Assembly: GCF_014652535.1 (NCBI RefSeq)
Contig: NZ_BMYZ01000001.1
Span: 186,001 to 250,000 of the forward strand
Length of the DNA stretch: 64,000 nt
Source: Cellvibrio zantedeschiae
GTDB taxonomy: Bacteria > Pseudomonadota > Gammaproteobacteria > Pseudomonadales > Cellvibrionaceae
Direction: 5' to 3'
Shown here: in pieces, positions 17,610 to 27,332 of the stretch
How positions within the stretch are numbered: position 1 is the first letter of the stretch
How the letters are laid out: every line of letters begins with the position of its first letter
The notes under the pieces: model-generated
What the model saw: the letters and a program-made list of their open reading frames with translations, nothing else
Told to the model about the DNA's origin: nothing
Database searches by the model: none
Program-made: the position numbers and the translations under genes

Positions 17610-20222
17610 ATGTTAAAGCTACCTGAAACCCTGCGCGAGAATGTACGCCTGCTAGGGGAGCTCTTGGGTGAGACGATTCACGCCCATGAAGGCGAGGATC
17701 TATTTGCTAAAGTCGAGGGGATTCGTAAATTAGGCAAGGCTATTACCCGTACTGAGAATGGCGACTCTGCACCTTTGGTTAAGCTGTTGGGCGAGCTGGA
17801 TGACGCTGACATTCTGCCGATAGTTCGCGCGTTTAACCAATTCCTAAACCTGGCGAATATTGCTGACCAGGAGTACTTCTCAAGTGCTGAATCTGAGCGC
17901 GAAGATGTTCTCCAGGCCATGTTGCTGGAGTTCTCTGACAAATACGGCAAAGAAGAGCTGGCAAAAAAAATCAGCGAGCTGAGCATTGAGTTGGTGCTTA
18001 CTGCGCATCCTACCGAAGTCACTCGCCGCACCCTGATTCGCAAATACGACCAAATCGTAGATACCTTGGCCGACAAACAAAACGGCAGCCTTTTAACGTT
18101 CGAACAAGACAAATTGCGTGGCCGCTTGCACCGTTTGGTGGAAGAAATCTGGGCTACTGATGAGATTCGTACTACCCGCCCAACAGCTATTGACGAAGCC
18201 AAGTGGGGCTTTGCCGTTATCGAAAACAGCTTGTGGGAAGCGGTGCCTGATTTTATTCGCCACCTCGACCGTTTGAGCAAGCGTCACCTTGGCACTGGTT
18301 TGCCAACAGACGTTCAGCCGTTCAAGTTCTTCTCGTGGATGGGCGGCGACCGCGACGGTAACCCCAACGTAACCCATAAAATTACCCGCGAAGTTCTTTT
18401 GCTTGGCCGCTGGATGGCGGCTGAGTTGTACTCGCGCGATGTGTACAGCTTGGGCGGCGACTTGAGTATGAGTGAGGCGAGCGACGAGCTGCGCGCGATC
18501 TACCCAAGTGCAACGCCTTACCGCGATGCCATGTTCACCCTGCGCAAGCGCATTCAGGCGACCTTGGAGTGGGCAGAAGCTCGCTTGCAAGGCCGCATCG
18601 TAGAAACACCGGAAGATTTGATTGTTAGCCGCGAAGATTTGCTTGAACCTTTGATGGTTTGTTACAGATCTCTGAACGATGTGGGCTTGCCGCACATCGC
18701 CAACGGCCCATTGATGGATACCATCCGCCGCATCCACTGTTTCGGCATCAACCTTGTTCCGCTGGATATTCGCCAAGACGGCGAGCGTCATGTTAAAGCT
18801 GTCGATGAATTGGTTTCTTATCTGGGCTTGGGCGAATATGCCAAATGGTCAGAAGAAGAGCGTCAGGCATTTCTGCTCGAACAATTGGGCAGCAAGCGTC
18901 CGCTGATGCCACTGCAATGGCCGGTAAGTGATGATACCGCTGAAGTGCTGGCTACCTGCCGCGTAATTGCGAGTGAGCCGCGCGAAATTCTTTCTCATTA
19001 CATTATTTCTATGGCGCAACAGCCATCCGACGTACTTGCGGTAGCGCTCTTATTGAAAGAGTGCGGCATGACGTGGGATATGCCGATTGTTCCCTTGTTT
19101 GAAACCCTTGATGACCTCGACCGCGCGCCCATCGTAATGGATCGTTTGTGGAGTCTCGACTGGTACCAAAAATACAGTGCGAAAGACCAAACCGTGATGA
19201 TCGGTTATTCAGATTCGGCGAAAGACGCCGGCAAGTTCTCTGCAACCTGGGCGCAATATAAGGCGCAAGAGAAGTTGGTTGCACTGGCTGAAAAATATGA
19301 AGTGTCATTGGTTCTGTTCCACGGCCGTGGCGGTACCGTTGGCCGTGGCGGTGGCCCGGTAGAAAAAGCTATGGCATCGCAGCCACCGGGCTCGATTCTT
19401 GGGCGTATCCGTGTAACTGAGCAGGGCGAAATGATTCGCTACAAGTTTGGTTTGCCGCGTGTAGCTTTCAGCAGCTTGTCCTCATATGTAGTAGCTACCC
19501 TGCGCGCAACCATATCACCGCATGATGCACCAGCACCTGAATGGCGTGACCTGATCGAGCGTATGGGTGCATCCAGTTTGGAAGCCTACCGCAGCGTTGT
19601 TCGCGGTCACGACCACTTCGTACCTTATTTCCGCAGTCTGACTCCTGAACAAGAGTTGAGTTTGCTGGCCTTGGGCAGTCGTCCGGCCAAACGTAAATCA
19701 ACCGGCGGCGTAGAAAGCCTGCGTGCGATTCCCTGGGTATTTGCCTGGACGCAAGTTCGCTTGAACTTGCCTGCATGGTTGGGTGCGCGCCAAGCGCTTG
19801 AATATGCTTTAGAGCATGAACCCAAAACTCTGCAAGACATGGTAACCAACTGGCCATTCTTCTCCAGCTTCCTTGATTTGCTGGAGATGGTAATTGGTAA
19901 AGCCGATGGTCCAATCTGCACTTACTACGAAGAGCAGTTGGTACCGGCGGAATATCATGGCCTTGGCAAGCAATTGCGCGATGATTTGAAAGCGCTGGAA
20001 ATGTTGATCAATGAGTTGAAGAAGCAAGACATTTTGTTGAAAGACGAACCTTTGCTACGTCAATCATTGGAAGTACGTAAGCCTTATGTTGATCCGCTCA
20101 ACTACTTGCAGGCGGAGTTGTTGAAGCGTTACCGCAGCAGCAAGTCTATTAGCCCTGATCTTGAGCGCGCATTGAAAGTAACAATGGCCGGTATTGCCGC
20201 CGGTATGCGTAATACGGGTTAG
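17610..20222 (+). CDS. ppc: Phosphoenolpyruvate carboxylase
   Basis: The 870-residue cytoplasmic enzyme converts phosphoenolpyruvate plus bicarbonate to oxaloacetate, replenishing the TCA cycle. The active-site motifs are visible: ELVLTAHPTEVTRRT with the catalytic His, GGDRDGNPNVTHKITREV, LVLFHGRGGTVGRGGGPV (the mobile glycine-rich loop) and RVTEQGEMIRYKFG. The C-terminus ends AGMRNTG, as in other bacterial PEPCs. ATG at 17610, with GGAG about 10 bases upstream, gives the normal N-terminus LPETLRENVRLLGELLG. Family members are allosterically controlled by acetyl-CoA and aspartate. Confidence 0.97.
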   Translation: MLKLPETLRENVRLLGELLGETIHAHEGEDLFAKVEGIRKLGKAITRTENGDSAPLVKLLGELDDADILPIVRAFNQFLNLANIADQEYFSSAESEREDVLQAMLLEFSDKYGKEELAKKISELSIELVLTAHPTEVTRRTLIRKYDQIVDTLADKQNGSLLTFEQDKLRGRLHRLVEEIWATDEIRTTRPTAIDEAKWGFAVIENSLWEAVPDFIRHLDRLSKRHLGTGLPTDVQPFKFFSWMGGDRDGNPNVTHKITREVLLLGRWMAAELYSRDVYSLGGDLSMSEASDELRAIYPSATPYRDAMFTLRKRIQATLEWAEARLQGRIVETPEDLIVSREDLLEPLMVCYRSLNDVGLPHIANGPLMDTIRRIHCFGINLVPLDIRQDGERHVKAVDELVSYLGLGEYAKWSEEERQAFLLEQLGSKRPLMPLQWPVSDDTAEVLATCRVIASEPREILSHYIISMAQQPSDVLAVALLLKECGMTWDMPIVPLFETLDDLDRAPIVMDRLWSLDWYQKYSAKDQTVMIGYSDSAKDAGKFSATWAQYKAQEKLVALAEKYEVSLVLFHGRGGTVGRGGGPVEKAMASQPPGSILGRIRVTEQGEMIRYKFGLPRVAFSSLSSYVVATLRATISPHDAPAPEWRDLIERMGASSLEAYRSVVRGHDHFVPYFRSLTPEQELSLLALGSRPAKRKSTGGVESLRAIPWVFAWTQVRLNLPAWLGARQALEYALEHEPKTLQDMVTNWPFFSSFLDLLEMVIGKADGPICTYYEEQLVPAEYHGLGKQLRDDLKALEMLINELKKQDILLKDEPLLRQSLEVRKPYVDPLNYLQAELLKRYRSSKSISPDLERALKVTMAGIAAGMRNTG

Positions 20223-20250
20223 AAGCTATCTACGTTGCTTTTGCGGCGTT

Positions 20251-20308
20251 AAAAATGATTTGGAAATGCTCACTTATTTCAATAAGCTCCGCTTTCAAAA
20301 TCATTTTT
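20251..20308 (+). repeat. Long hairpin downstream of ppc
   Basis: An 11-bp perfect outer stem (AAAAATGATTT / AAATCATTTTT) is continued by GAAA/TTTC, an internal loop and a CTTATT/AATAAG tip. It sits 28 bp past the ppc stop. The TGCTCACTTA...CTCCGC core resembles dispersed hairpins in other gammaproteobacteria, from memory only. It probably protects the mRNA 3' end. Confidence 0.5.
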
Positions 20309-20346
20309 GCCTTGCATAAGCTGCCTCGATAACGCTTCTGCGAAAT

Positions 20347-20377
20347 AAAAAAACCGCGCAACTGCGCGGTTTTTTTA
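20347..20377 (+). terminator. Terminator of ppc
   Basis: An 8-bp stem (AACCGCGC / GCGCGGTT) with loop AACT is followed by a run of T. The same stem sequence recurs after the GH2 gene at 36401. Confidence 0.85.
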
Positions 20378-20430
20378 TGGTATTAAATTAGTTTTAGCTT
20401 TGGGTTTAAGCTTCATATTTAGTAGGGGGT

Positions 20431-20518
20431 GTCATCCTCGCGCAGCGGGGATCCACGGGGCTGGCGCTCCAGCTCTTTATGTTGCTTAAAAACTGGATCC
20501 CCGTTGCGCGAGGACGAC
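20431..20518. repeat. Dispersed inverted repeat, full copy
   Basis: The two 25-base arms (outer parts GTCATCCTCGCGCAGCGGGG and CCCCGTTGCGCGAGGACGAC) are near-perfect inverted complements, each carrying GGATCC. They flank about 38 bases of spacer. The left arm plus spacer (CACGGGGCTGG...CCAGCTCTT) recurs on the opposite strand at 56064-56111, showing a dispersed element of REP/BIME type. Confidence 0.75.
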
Positions 20519-20542
20519 GACTCCCTTCTTGTGTAGATCGGT

Positions 20543-22057
20543 TTAACGATTATGCGCCAACTTAAAGAACTCCATCATTTCTTGAAGTTGCATGGCCTGA
20601 TGTGAAAGTTCTTCAGCCGTTGAGTAGAGTTCTTCCGCTGCCGTTGAATTCTGTTGGGTAGCTATGCTGATTTGGGAAATTGCTGTTGTAATCTGGTTTG
20701 CGCCCATACTTTGCTCGTGACTTGCCGCTGAAATTTCTTGCACAAGGTCGGCAGTTTTGCGAATTGACGGTACCATCGCGTTTAGCAGGCTACCTGCATC
20801 CACCGCTTGTTTTACCGAGCTATTAGCCAGCTCGCCAATTTCTTTTGCGGCAGTTTGGCTGCGACCGGCTAACTTGCGCACTTCGCTGGCGACTACCGCA
20901 AACCCGCGTCCATGTTCGCCAGCGCGGCCTGCTTCAATGGCGGCGTTGAGCGCAAGCAAATTGGTTTGGTAGGCAATGTCATCGATAACGCTGATTTTCT
21001 CCGCAATCTTTTGCATGGCTTCTACTGTATGTGTCACTGCATCGCCGCCGCGGGCAGCTTCTTTGGCACTCTGCGTGGCAATGCTATCGGTGATTTTTGC
21101 GTTGTCGTTGTTTTGGCTGATCGAGGCTGAAATCTCCTCCATAGAAGCGCTCGTCTCTTCCACACTTGCCGCCTGTTCTGTTGCCGCCTGGCTAAGCGAC
21201 TGCGCGGTCGCACTTACTTCCTCTGATGCAGATGACAAAGAATCAGCAGTGGAGCGAACATCAGTAATAATGGAAGAGAGCTTCACTATCATCTGGTTAA
21301 TCGCAAACAGAATACTGCTTTGGTCTTTGCTACGCAGTTGTGCGCGCACGGCTAGGTCGCCATTGGCAACGCGCGAAATAATGTCGGCGGTGTAATTGGG
21401 TTCGCCCCCCAGTTGCAATAGCAAGCTGCGGGTAATGGCGAAGCCTAAAACAGTTGCAACCAACAAGCTGAGCAGAATCATGGAGATGTTAATCAGGCGG
21501 GTTTGCTCGTAGCGTTTAACCGATAATTCAAACTCATGCTTAGCCACTTTGGCCTGCAACTTGTTGAGTCTGCTAAACACATCGTTGAGCGGGTCAAAAA
21601 TGGGGTAGATGCCGCTTTGAGTAAAATTGTTAATCGAAACTGTATCTTTATTGGTGTACCAATTTTGCAGATTGCTGAGTTGCTCGTCGGCCTTTTTCAA
21701 TAAGGGCGTTGCTTCCTTTATAAGCGCGACTTCTTCGTCAACCAGTTCGGTCGCCAAATATGCTTGCCAAAGTTGGGTTGCATGCGGATGTATTTCGGCG
21801 GTTATACGCTGGGCTTCCTGAATCGTAATGATATTTTTGGCTGACTTTTGCGGTGTGTCTACCAGTATAAGTGCGTAGTCATCTATGACGTCTTTGAGTT
21901 GTTGCATAGGTACAACGCGATCGTTGTAAACGGTTTGCATGCCCAGGTTCGCATCGCGCATACCCGATATGCCCATAATGCCGATAACAAGCATCAGTGC
22001 AATCAATGTCCCTGCAAGAATGGCCAAACGCATGGCCACGCGCATATTGTTTAACAT
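20543..22057 (-). CDS. Methyl-accepting chemotaxis protein, 4HB sensor type
   Basis: The 504-residue receptor has an N-terminal transmembrane helix (RLAILAGTLIALMLVIGIMGI), a periplasmic four-helix-bundle-like sensor domain to about 190, a second membrane helix (LINISMILLSLLVATVLGFAI), HAMP, and the cytoplasmic signalling domain. The signalling tip reads [41 protein letters not shown] is nearly identical to the two receptors at 27333 and 28992, so these are recent paralogues. It is divergent from the main chemosensory operon and is probably part of its array. It has no C-terminal CheR-docking pentapeptide. Confidence 0.93.
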   Translation of the reverse strand: MLNNMRVAMRLAILAGTLIALMLVIGIMGISGMRDANLGMQTVYNDRVVPMQQLKDVIDDYALILVDTPQKSAKNIITIQEAQRITAEIHPHATQLWQAYLATELVDEEVALIKEATPLLKKADEQLSNLQNWYTNKDTVSINNFTQSGIYPIFDPLNDVFSRLNKLQAKVAKHEFELSVKRYEQTRLINISMILLSLLVATVLGFAITRSLLLQLGGEPNYTADIISRVANGDLAVRAQLRSKDQSSILFAINQMIVKLSSIITDVRSTADSLSSASEEVSATAQSLSQAATEQAASVEETSASMEEISASISQNNDNAKITDSIATQSAKEAARGGDAVTHTVEAMQKIAEKISVIDDIAYQTNLLALNAAIEAGRAGEHGRGFAVVASEVRKLAGRSQTAAKEIGELANSSVKQAVDAGSLLNAMVPSIRKTADLVQEISAASHEQSMGANQITTAISQISIATQQNSTAAEELYSTAEELSHQAMQLQEMMEFFKLAHNR

Positions 22058-22555
22058 GAGAATCTCCTTAGATACTTATACTTTTAAGCAGCAACTGAGG
22101 TCGCTTTTATTCTGGAGGCGAAGTGTAAGTCGCGTCCTTAAGTGGAGTTTTATTTTCAGCACTATTGGAATAACCCTAGTTAACGACCTATAGCTTGTCA
22201 AAACCGCTTCATTGAGTAGGTTTACTTAAAAAGCAGATCTAAACTTTCGTTATTTGCGTTACTAAAACATCATAGAAATTTTTTTTAATTCAGATTTTAA
22301 ATAAGGAGAAAGTTTTTCCAACTTCCTTATTCGTCCTTACATGAATGGCGCATCAGTACTTTATATTAGCTGCCTGCGATAGAGTATTTTTACCTAGACG
22401 TTCCTGCCGGATTGTCCCTCCCTTCTTTTGACACCCATTTAAACGGGGTCTATACCTAAATTTGTTTAAAGCAAGGCTCTCTATTGAGTCCTGATTGCTA
22501 TTTGTCATTTTTTCGCTTCTTTTCTTGCAAGTAAATTTATAACGGACTGAGTGCT
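22058..22555. other. Divergent regulatory region of the chemosensory locus
   Basis: This 498-bp gap has no gene. It is AT-rich and separates the minus-strand receptor from the plus-strand operon. One sigma-70-like promoter is recognisable at 22428-22456. I do not see a convincing sigma-28 flagellar promoter. Confidence 0.6.
22428..22456 (+). promoter_or_regulatory. Sigma-70-like promoter of the chemosensory operon
   Basis: TTGACA at 22428-22433 and TATACC at 22451-22456 are separated by exactly 17 bp. They lie about 100 bp before the first operon gene. The fit is close, but no start-site data are available. Confidence 0.5.
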
Positions 22556-23836
22556 ATGAACTCTCGCAACTATTCACAGACCCATAACGGGTCACAGGCT
22601 CAAAACTCATATCAGTCCAATAAGTGGGCAAATGCAGATTCTGCAGCGCCTTCTTCATTATTACTTTTGGGTGGGCTTGGTGTTACAGCGCTGCTCGCTG
22701 TTGTTGTTATTTTTTTAGGCGCTTTTTCGTTTTTTATAAAAGCAGTGTTATTTCTTTTGGTGGTGGCGGGTAGCGCTATTGCATTTCTGCAAGCGCAAAC
22801 TTTTATTCGTAATAGTCAGAACCAAGAGCAAATGCGCGCAGCTGGCTTGCGTCAGCAAGAGCAGTTGCATCAGCTCAAACAAATCACTAGCAATTACCAA
22901 CAATTAATTCGCGAGTTATTGCCACTCTGGCAACGCCAAACTGATTTGGCGAAATTCCAAATGGAACAAAGTATTACGGAATTGGTAAATCGTTTTTCCG
23001 AAATTCACCAGCGTTTGCAATCTTCTGTTGAAAGTGCGCAAGCAACTGCAAGTGGTATGAGCGGCCAACAAGGTCTTAGTGGTGTTATCGATTTTGCCAA
23101 CGTAGAGTTGGGGCAGCTCGTACAAACCTTACGCAATGCGATTCAACAGCGCGATGAACTATTAACAGAAATTTCCGGGCTTTCAGAAATTACGAATGAG
23201 TTGAGCACCATGGGTGCGGATGTCGCGGGCATCGCATCGCAAACAAACTTGTTAGCTTTGAACGCTGCTATTGAAGCTGCACGCGCTGGCGAATATGGGC
23301 GCGGATTTGCGGTAGTGGCTGATGAAGTGCGCACGCTTTCCAGTCGCTCTGGCGAAACAGGTTCTCGAATTGGTAAGCGTATTCAGCAAGCAAATGCTGC
23401 ATTGCAAAAAACTTTGGACCGCACGACTGAATACGCCGCGCAAGATGACCAGCGTTTAACACAATCAGAATCGTCTATCGAAGAAGTTCTCAAGCAATTT
23501 CAAAACTCAAGCGAACGCATTATGCAATGCGCGGGCTCGTTGGAAAGTGAAAGCTCACACGTTCAACACAGCGTTGAGGAAGTATTGGTCAATTTGCAGT
23601 TTCAAGATCGGGTTGGACAAATTCTCAGCCACGTTACTAACGACATCGAAAAATTTGTAGCTGTTATTAATGATCATCATCAGCGATTGGACGCTGGCCA
23701 GGATGTAGAGCCCATTGATGTTCAGCGTTGGCTGGCGGATGTACGTAAAACTTACACCACTCTTGAACAAGTGGATGTACATCATGGCAAACACGATTTT
23801 AATAAACCCAATAATTCTGACGTAACACTTTTTTAG
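22556..23836 (+). CDS. Membrane MCP without a periplasmic sensor domain
   Basis: The 426-residue protein has a hydrophilic N-terminus and a hydrophobic hairpin (residues about 35-85, [22 protein letters not shown] then [18 protein letters not shown]). A coiled coil and an MCP signalling tip follow ([20 protein letters not shown]). Unlike the other receptors it has no HAMP domain and almost no periplasmic part, so it may sense membrane state, a partner or a cytoplasmic signal. The tail contains [14 protein letters not shown], typical of a short CheB/CheZ-type MCP subset. It is the first gene of the operon, 9 bp before cheY. Confidence 0.85.
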   Translation: MNSRNYSQTHNGSQAQNSYQSNKWANADSAAPSSLLLLGGLGVTALLAVVVIFLGAFSFFIKAVLFLLVVAGSAIAFLQAQTFIRNSQNQEQMRAAGLRQQEQLHQLKQITSNYQQLIRELLPLWQRQTDLAKFQMEQSITELVNRFSEIHQRLQSSVESAQATASGMSGQQGLSGVIDFANVELGQLVQTLRNAIQQRDELLTEISGLSEITNELSTMGADVAGIASQTNLLALNAAIEAARAGEYGRGFAVVADEVRTLSSRSGETGSRIGKRIQQANAALQKTLDRTTEYAAQDDQRLTQSESSIEEVLKQFQNSSERIMQCAGSLESESSHVQHSVEEVLVNLQFQDRVGQILSHVTNDIEKFVAVINDHHQRLDAGQDVEPIDVQRWLADVRKTYTTLEQVDVHHGKHDFNKPNNSDVTLF

Positions 23837-23845
23837 GAGTAAGGC

Positions 23846-24211
23846 ATGTCCAAGGTTATTTTGGTAGTGGATGATTCCGCCAGCGTAAGACAAGTTGTCG
23901 GTATTGCATTGCGCGGAGCAGGCTATACCGTTGTTGAAGCATCTGATGGCAGAGATGCGTTGTCCAAATTGGATGGCCAGCAAAAAATTAATTTAGTTAT
24001 TTCCGATGTAAATATGCCCAATATGGATGGCATTACCTTTGTTAAAGAAATGAAACAAAAAGCCAATTTCAAATTTACACCCGTCATTATGCTTACCACC
24101 GAAGGTGCAGATGACAAAAAGCAAGAAGGTAAGGCTGCTGGTGCTAAAGCGTGGATTGTAAAACCCTTCCGCCCTGAACAATTGTTACAAACCGTTTCTA
24201 TGTTGATTTAG
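23846..24211 (+). CDS. cheY: Single-domain response regulator, CheY type
   Basis: The 121-residue protein is a stand-alone receiver. Acidic residues Asp9-Asp10 (VVDDSAS), phosphoacceptor Asp54 in VISDVNMPNMDG, Thr in MLTTEG and Lys in WIVKPF are all present. It receives phosphate from CheA. It follows the MCP by 9 bp and precedes the STAS gene, typical of an early position in chemosensory operons. Whether it targets the flagellar motor or another output is not visible. Confidence 0.95.
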   Translation: MSKVILVVDDSASVRQVVGIALRGAGYTVVEASDGRDALSKLDGQQKINLVISDVNMPNMDGITFVKEMKQKANFKFTPVIMLTTEGADDKKQEGKAAGAKAWIVKPFRPEQLLQTVSMLI

Positions 24212-24270
24212 TAAAAATTTCTTCGCACATCACGGCGCGTATGGCCAGCTCAAGGTAAGGATGGCAATTA

Positions 24271-24576
24271 ATGAACATCACCCGCAAGAATAATAAATCA
24301 GGCACCATCTTTAATGTTGATGGTGAGCTAACGATTTATACAGTGTCCCAAGCCAAGCAGACATTTCTGGATGATTACGAAAATTTCACCAGCCCGGTTG
24401 CGCTCGATCTTCGCAGTGTGAGTGAAATTGATACGGCGGGTTTACAGCTTCTTTTGTTTTTGCACAAGCAACTCAGTGCCATAGGTAAGGCAGTGCATGT
24501 AAGCAAAAGTAATGAACATGTCGATGCACTTTTAAAAAACCTGGATGTAGCTTCTTACTTTACCCTGGACAATTAA
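24271..24576 (+). CDS. STAS-domain protein
   Basis: The 101-residue protein fits a SpoIIAA-like STAS fold: GTIFNVDGELTIYTVSQAKQ at the start and LDLRSVSEIDTAGLQLLLFL around the usual phosphorylation loop. Where anti-sigma-factor antagonists have DSSG, this one reads DTAG, so a Thr could take the phosphate role. STAS proteins work as protein switches opposite Ser kinases or transporters. Its stop is one base before the cheA start, so it is probably translated with cheA and may modulate the kinase. Its partner is unknown. Confidence 0.85.
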   Translation: MNITRKNNKSGTIFNVDGELTIYTVSQAKQTFLDDYENFTSPVALDLRSVSEIDTAGLQLLLFLHKQLSAIGKAVHVSKSNEHVDALLKNLDVASYFTLDN

Positions 24577-24577
24577 C

Positions 24578-26758
24578 ATGAATTTCGACAGCGCCTTGCA
24601 AACATTTTTTGCCGAAGCAGAAGAGCTACTGGTTTCCATGGAATCTGCACTTTTGCGTATGGATGAAGGTGAAACTACACCGGATATTATTAATGAAGTA
24701 TTTCGCGCAGCGCACACCATAAAAGGTTCCGCTGGCTTATTCGGGCTTGATGACATTGTTGCGTTTACCCACAAAGTCGAAAACGTTTTGGATTTGGCAC
24801 GCGATGAAAAAATAAGTATTAGCAGCGATTTACTTAGCGTGCTTTTACCCTGTCGCGACCATATCGCGCATTTGGTTGATAACGCTTTGCAAGAAAATGC
24901 CAACGATGCGGAATGTATTGCAAAAGGCGATGCATTGATCAACGCACTATCACCCTGGTTGGGAGCTCCGCCAAAACCAGCAGCACCAGCGCAAGCCGTT
25001 CTCTCATCCAATATGGATAAAGCCGTCGCAAGCGAGCGCGATTTATGGCATATCTCAGTTCGCTTGGGCCCGGATTTGTTGCGTAATGGTATGGATCCGG
25101 TTTCCATTATTCGCTTTTTAGGGACCATGGGAACCATTACCCACATAGCAACCCTGACCGACAATTTACCGGAGCTGGCAGAATTCGATCCTGAACAATT
25201 GTATTTAGGTTTTGAAATTACTCTGGAAAGCTCTGCAACCCAATCTGAAATTGAAAACGCATTTATGTTCGTGCGCGACGATTCAGACATCCAGATTATT
25301 CCGCCGCGCAGCAATATCAGTGCCTACATAGATTTAATTAAGTCCCTACCAGAAAACACTCATCGCTTGGGTGAAATTCTGGTGAAGAGCCATGTGATTA
25401 CTTATCAGGACCTCGAACAGGCATTAGCAACCCAAAAAGCACAAGCGGTTGCTCAGGTGCAAATCCCGTTGTTGGGACAAATCCTGATTGACGATCAAGA
25501 CGTTTCCCCAGAATTAGTAAATGCTGCACTGGATAAGCAAAAGAAAAATCAGGAGCGTCGCGCTGGTCCAGAGAATCGTTTTATTCGTGTTGATGCAGAG
25601 CGCCTGGATAAATTAATTAATTTAATTGGCGAGTTGGTGGTAAATCGTCAGCGTGTTGATTTGCTCGCTTCTAAATTGGGTAACACCAATTTGACGGAAG
25701 CTATTACATCAATGGGAAATTTCACCGAGCAAATTCGCGATGCAGCGCTTACCTTGCGTATGGTGCCCATGGCAGAAACCTTCCAGAAATTTAAGCGCGT
25801 AGTGCGCGACACTGCAAAAGAATTGGGAAAAGAAATCGAGCTGGATATTGAAGGCGCGGAAACCGAGCTGGATAGATCCATGGTGGAAAAATTAAATGAT
25901 CCGCTTATGCACATTGTGCGCAACGCAATGGATCACGGCATTGAACCTGTCGCAGTTCGCCAATCGCGCAACAAACCGAGTGCCGGCACTATTTCACTTA
26001 AGGCGCGCCACGATGCTGGCAATATCGTCATAGATATTAGCGATGACGGTGGCGGTTTGGATTTGGAACGCATTCGCAAAAAAGCTATTGCCAATGGTGT
26101 GATTGAAGAGGGCGTGCATTTAAGTCGCCACGAACTCTACCAACTTATTTTCCACCCCGGCTTATCCACTGCTGAAAAGGTCACCAATATTTCCGGTCGC
26201 GGTGTAGGTATGGATGTGGTGAAGCGCAACATCACCGAGCTGCAGGGCGCTATTGAAATTGATAGCGAAGTTGGAGTGGGTACGCAATTTACCATACGTT
26301 TACCACTTACTCTGGCAATTATCGATGGCTTCCATGTGGGTGCAGGCAATATTGATTTTATCGTTCCGCAAAACACCATTCTTGAATGCGTTGATTTAGG
26401 TTCACTCAATCACGTGCAAGGCCAAAGTTGTGTGAACCTGCGCGGCGAACAAATTCCCTATATACGTTTGCAAAAATTATTTTCGTTGAAAGCAGTCGAC
26501 GAATCGCGAGAAAAATTAGTGGTGGTTCAGTTTGGCGATAAGCGCGCCGGTATTGTTGTAGATGTATTACACGGTGAGATACAAACCGTGGTGAAACCCA
26601 TGGGCCCAATTTTCCAGGCATTAAAAGGTATTGGTGGCTCAAGTTTGTTGGGAACAGGCGCCGTCGCATTAATTTTGGATGTACAGCAGCTTATTGGTTT
26701 CGCCATCAATAAAGAGCATTCGCGTACAGGTTCTTTAGTGCCAGGCGCACAGGAGTAA
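24578..26758 (+). CDS. cheA: Chemotaxis histidine kinase CheA with an extra middle domain
   Basis: The 726-residue kinase has an HPt domain with phosphoacceptor His46 (AAHTIKGSAGLF) and a CheY/CheB-binding-like region (about 150-245). It then has the dimerisation helices (FIRVDAERLDKLINLIGELV), HATPase with HIVRNAMDHGIE (N box), DDGGGLD and GRGVGMDVV, and a CheW-like C-terminal P5 domain. Between binding region and dimerisation helices, residues about 262-325 contain two repeats, RLGEILVKSHVITYQDLEQAL and LLGQILIDDQDVSPELVNAAL. These resemble the N-terminal domain of type II secretion ATPases (GspE N-type fold). This is unusual for CheA. Its autophosphorylation passes phosphate to CheY, CheB and possibly the receiver-EAL protein. 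Confidence 0.95.
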   Translation: MNFDSALQTFFAEAEELLVSMESALLRMDEGETTPDIINEVFRAAHTIKGSAGLFGLDDIVAFTHKVENVLDLARDEKISISSDLLSVLLPCRDHIAHLVDNALQENANDAECIAKGDALINALSPWLGAPPKPAAPAQAVLSSNMDKAVASERDLWHISVRLGPDLLRNGMDPVSIIRFLGTMGTITHIATLTDNLPELAEFDPEQLYLGFEITLESSATQSEIENAFMFVRDDSDIQIIPPRSNISAYIDLIKSLPENTHRLGEILVKSHVITYQDLEQALATQKAQAVAQVQIPLLGQILIDDQDVSPELVNAALDKQKKNQERRAGPENRFIRVDAERLDKLINLIGELVVNRQRVDLLASKLGNTNLTEAITSMGNFTEQIRDAALTLRMVPMAETFQKFKRVVRDTAKELGKEIELDIEGAETELDRSMVEKLNDPLMHIVRNAMDHGIEPVAVRQSRNKPSAGTISLKARHDAGNIVIDISDDGGGLDLERIRKKAIANGVIEEGVHLSRHELYQLIFHPGLSTAEKVTNISGRGVGMDVVKRNITELQGAIEIDSEVGVGTQFTIRLPLTLAIIDGFHVGAGNIDFIVPQNTILECVDLGSLNHVQGQSCVNLRGEQIPYIRLQKLFSLKAVDESREKLVVVQFGDKRAGIVVDVLHGEIQTVVKPMGPIFQALKGIGGSSLLGTGAVALILDVQQLIGFAINKEHSRTGSLVPGAQE

Positions 26759-26761
26759 AAA

Positions 26762-27271
26762 ATGAATAGTTTGAGCAAACAAAAGAAAAACCTTGCCGAA
26801 AAAATTTCCAAACAATTTCTCACGTTTCGTATTGGCAATGAACATTACGGGCTTGAGTTGTCACAAACCCGCGAAATTATTGAATACAGCGGTATTACCG
26901 AAGTGCCACTTATGCCGAGCTTTTTACGCGGTGTCATAAATTTGCGTGGTGAAGTGGTGCCGGTTATCGATTTGGCTGTACGGCTTGGGCGCAAGTCGAT
27001 AGAAGTTCAGCGCCGCACCTGCATTATTGTGGTGGAGTTAACCAATAACGATCAGCATCACGTGCTGGGTTTGCTGGCTGATGCAGTGAGCGAAGTTATC
27101 GAAATGGACGACGAAAATATCGAAGATGCCCCCTCCTTTGGAGCCAATATTCGTGCGGAGTTTATTCAGGGCATTGCCAAGCAAGGTGAAGAATTTGTGG
27201 TGTTGCTGGACGCAAACAACGCCTTGTCGATTCGTGAATTAGCGCATTTGGTTGAGGCAGAGTTGCAGTAA
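26762..27271 (+). CDS. cheW: Chemotaxis coupling protein CheW
   Basis: The 169-residue protein is a single CheW domain: FLTFRIGNEHYGLELSQTRE near the N-terminus, then VPLMPSFLRGVINLRGEVVPVIDL, the conserved segment that docks to receptors. The C-terminal half includes LGLLADAVSEVIEM. It links MCP signalling tips to CheA in the array. It starts 3 bp after cheA and is followed by two receptor genes, so stoichiometry may be set by operon order. Confidence 0.95.
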   Translation: MNSLSKQKKNLAEKISKQFLTFRIGNEHYGLELSQTREIIEYSGITEVPLMPSFLRGVINLRGEVVPVIDLAVRLGRKSIEVQRRTCIIVVELTNNDQHHVLGLLADAVSEVIEMDDENIEDAPSFGANIRAEFIQGIAKQGEEFVVLLDANNALSIRELAHLVEAELQ

Positions 27272-27332
27272 CTGTTACTGCATTCCGGGCTTATAAACGT
27301 ATTTAAATTTTCAATATTGTTGGAGTATATCC

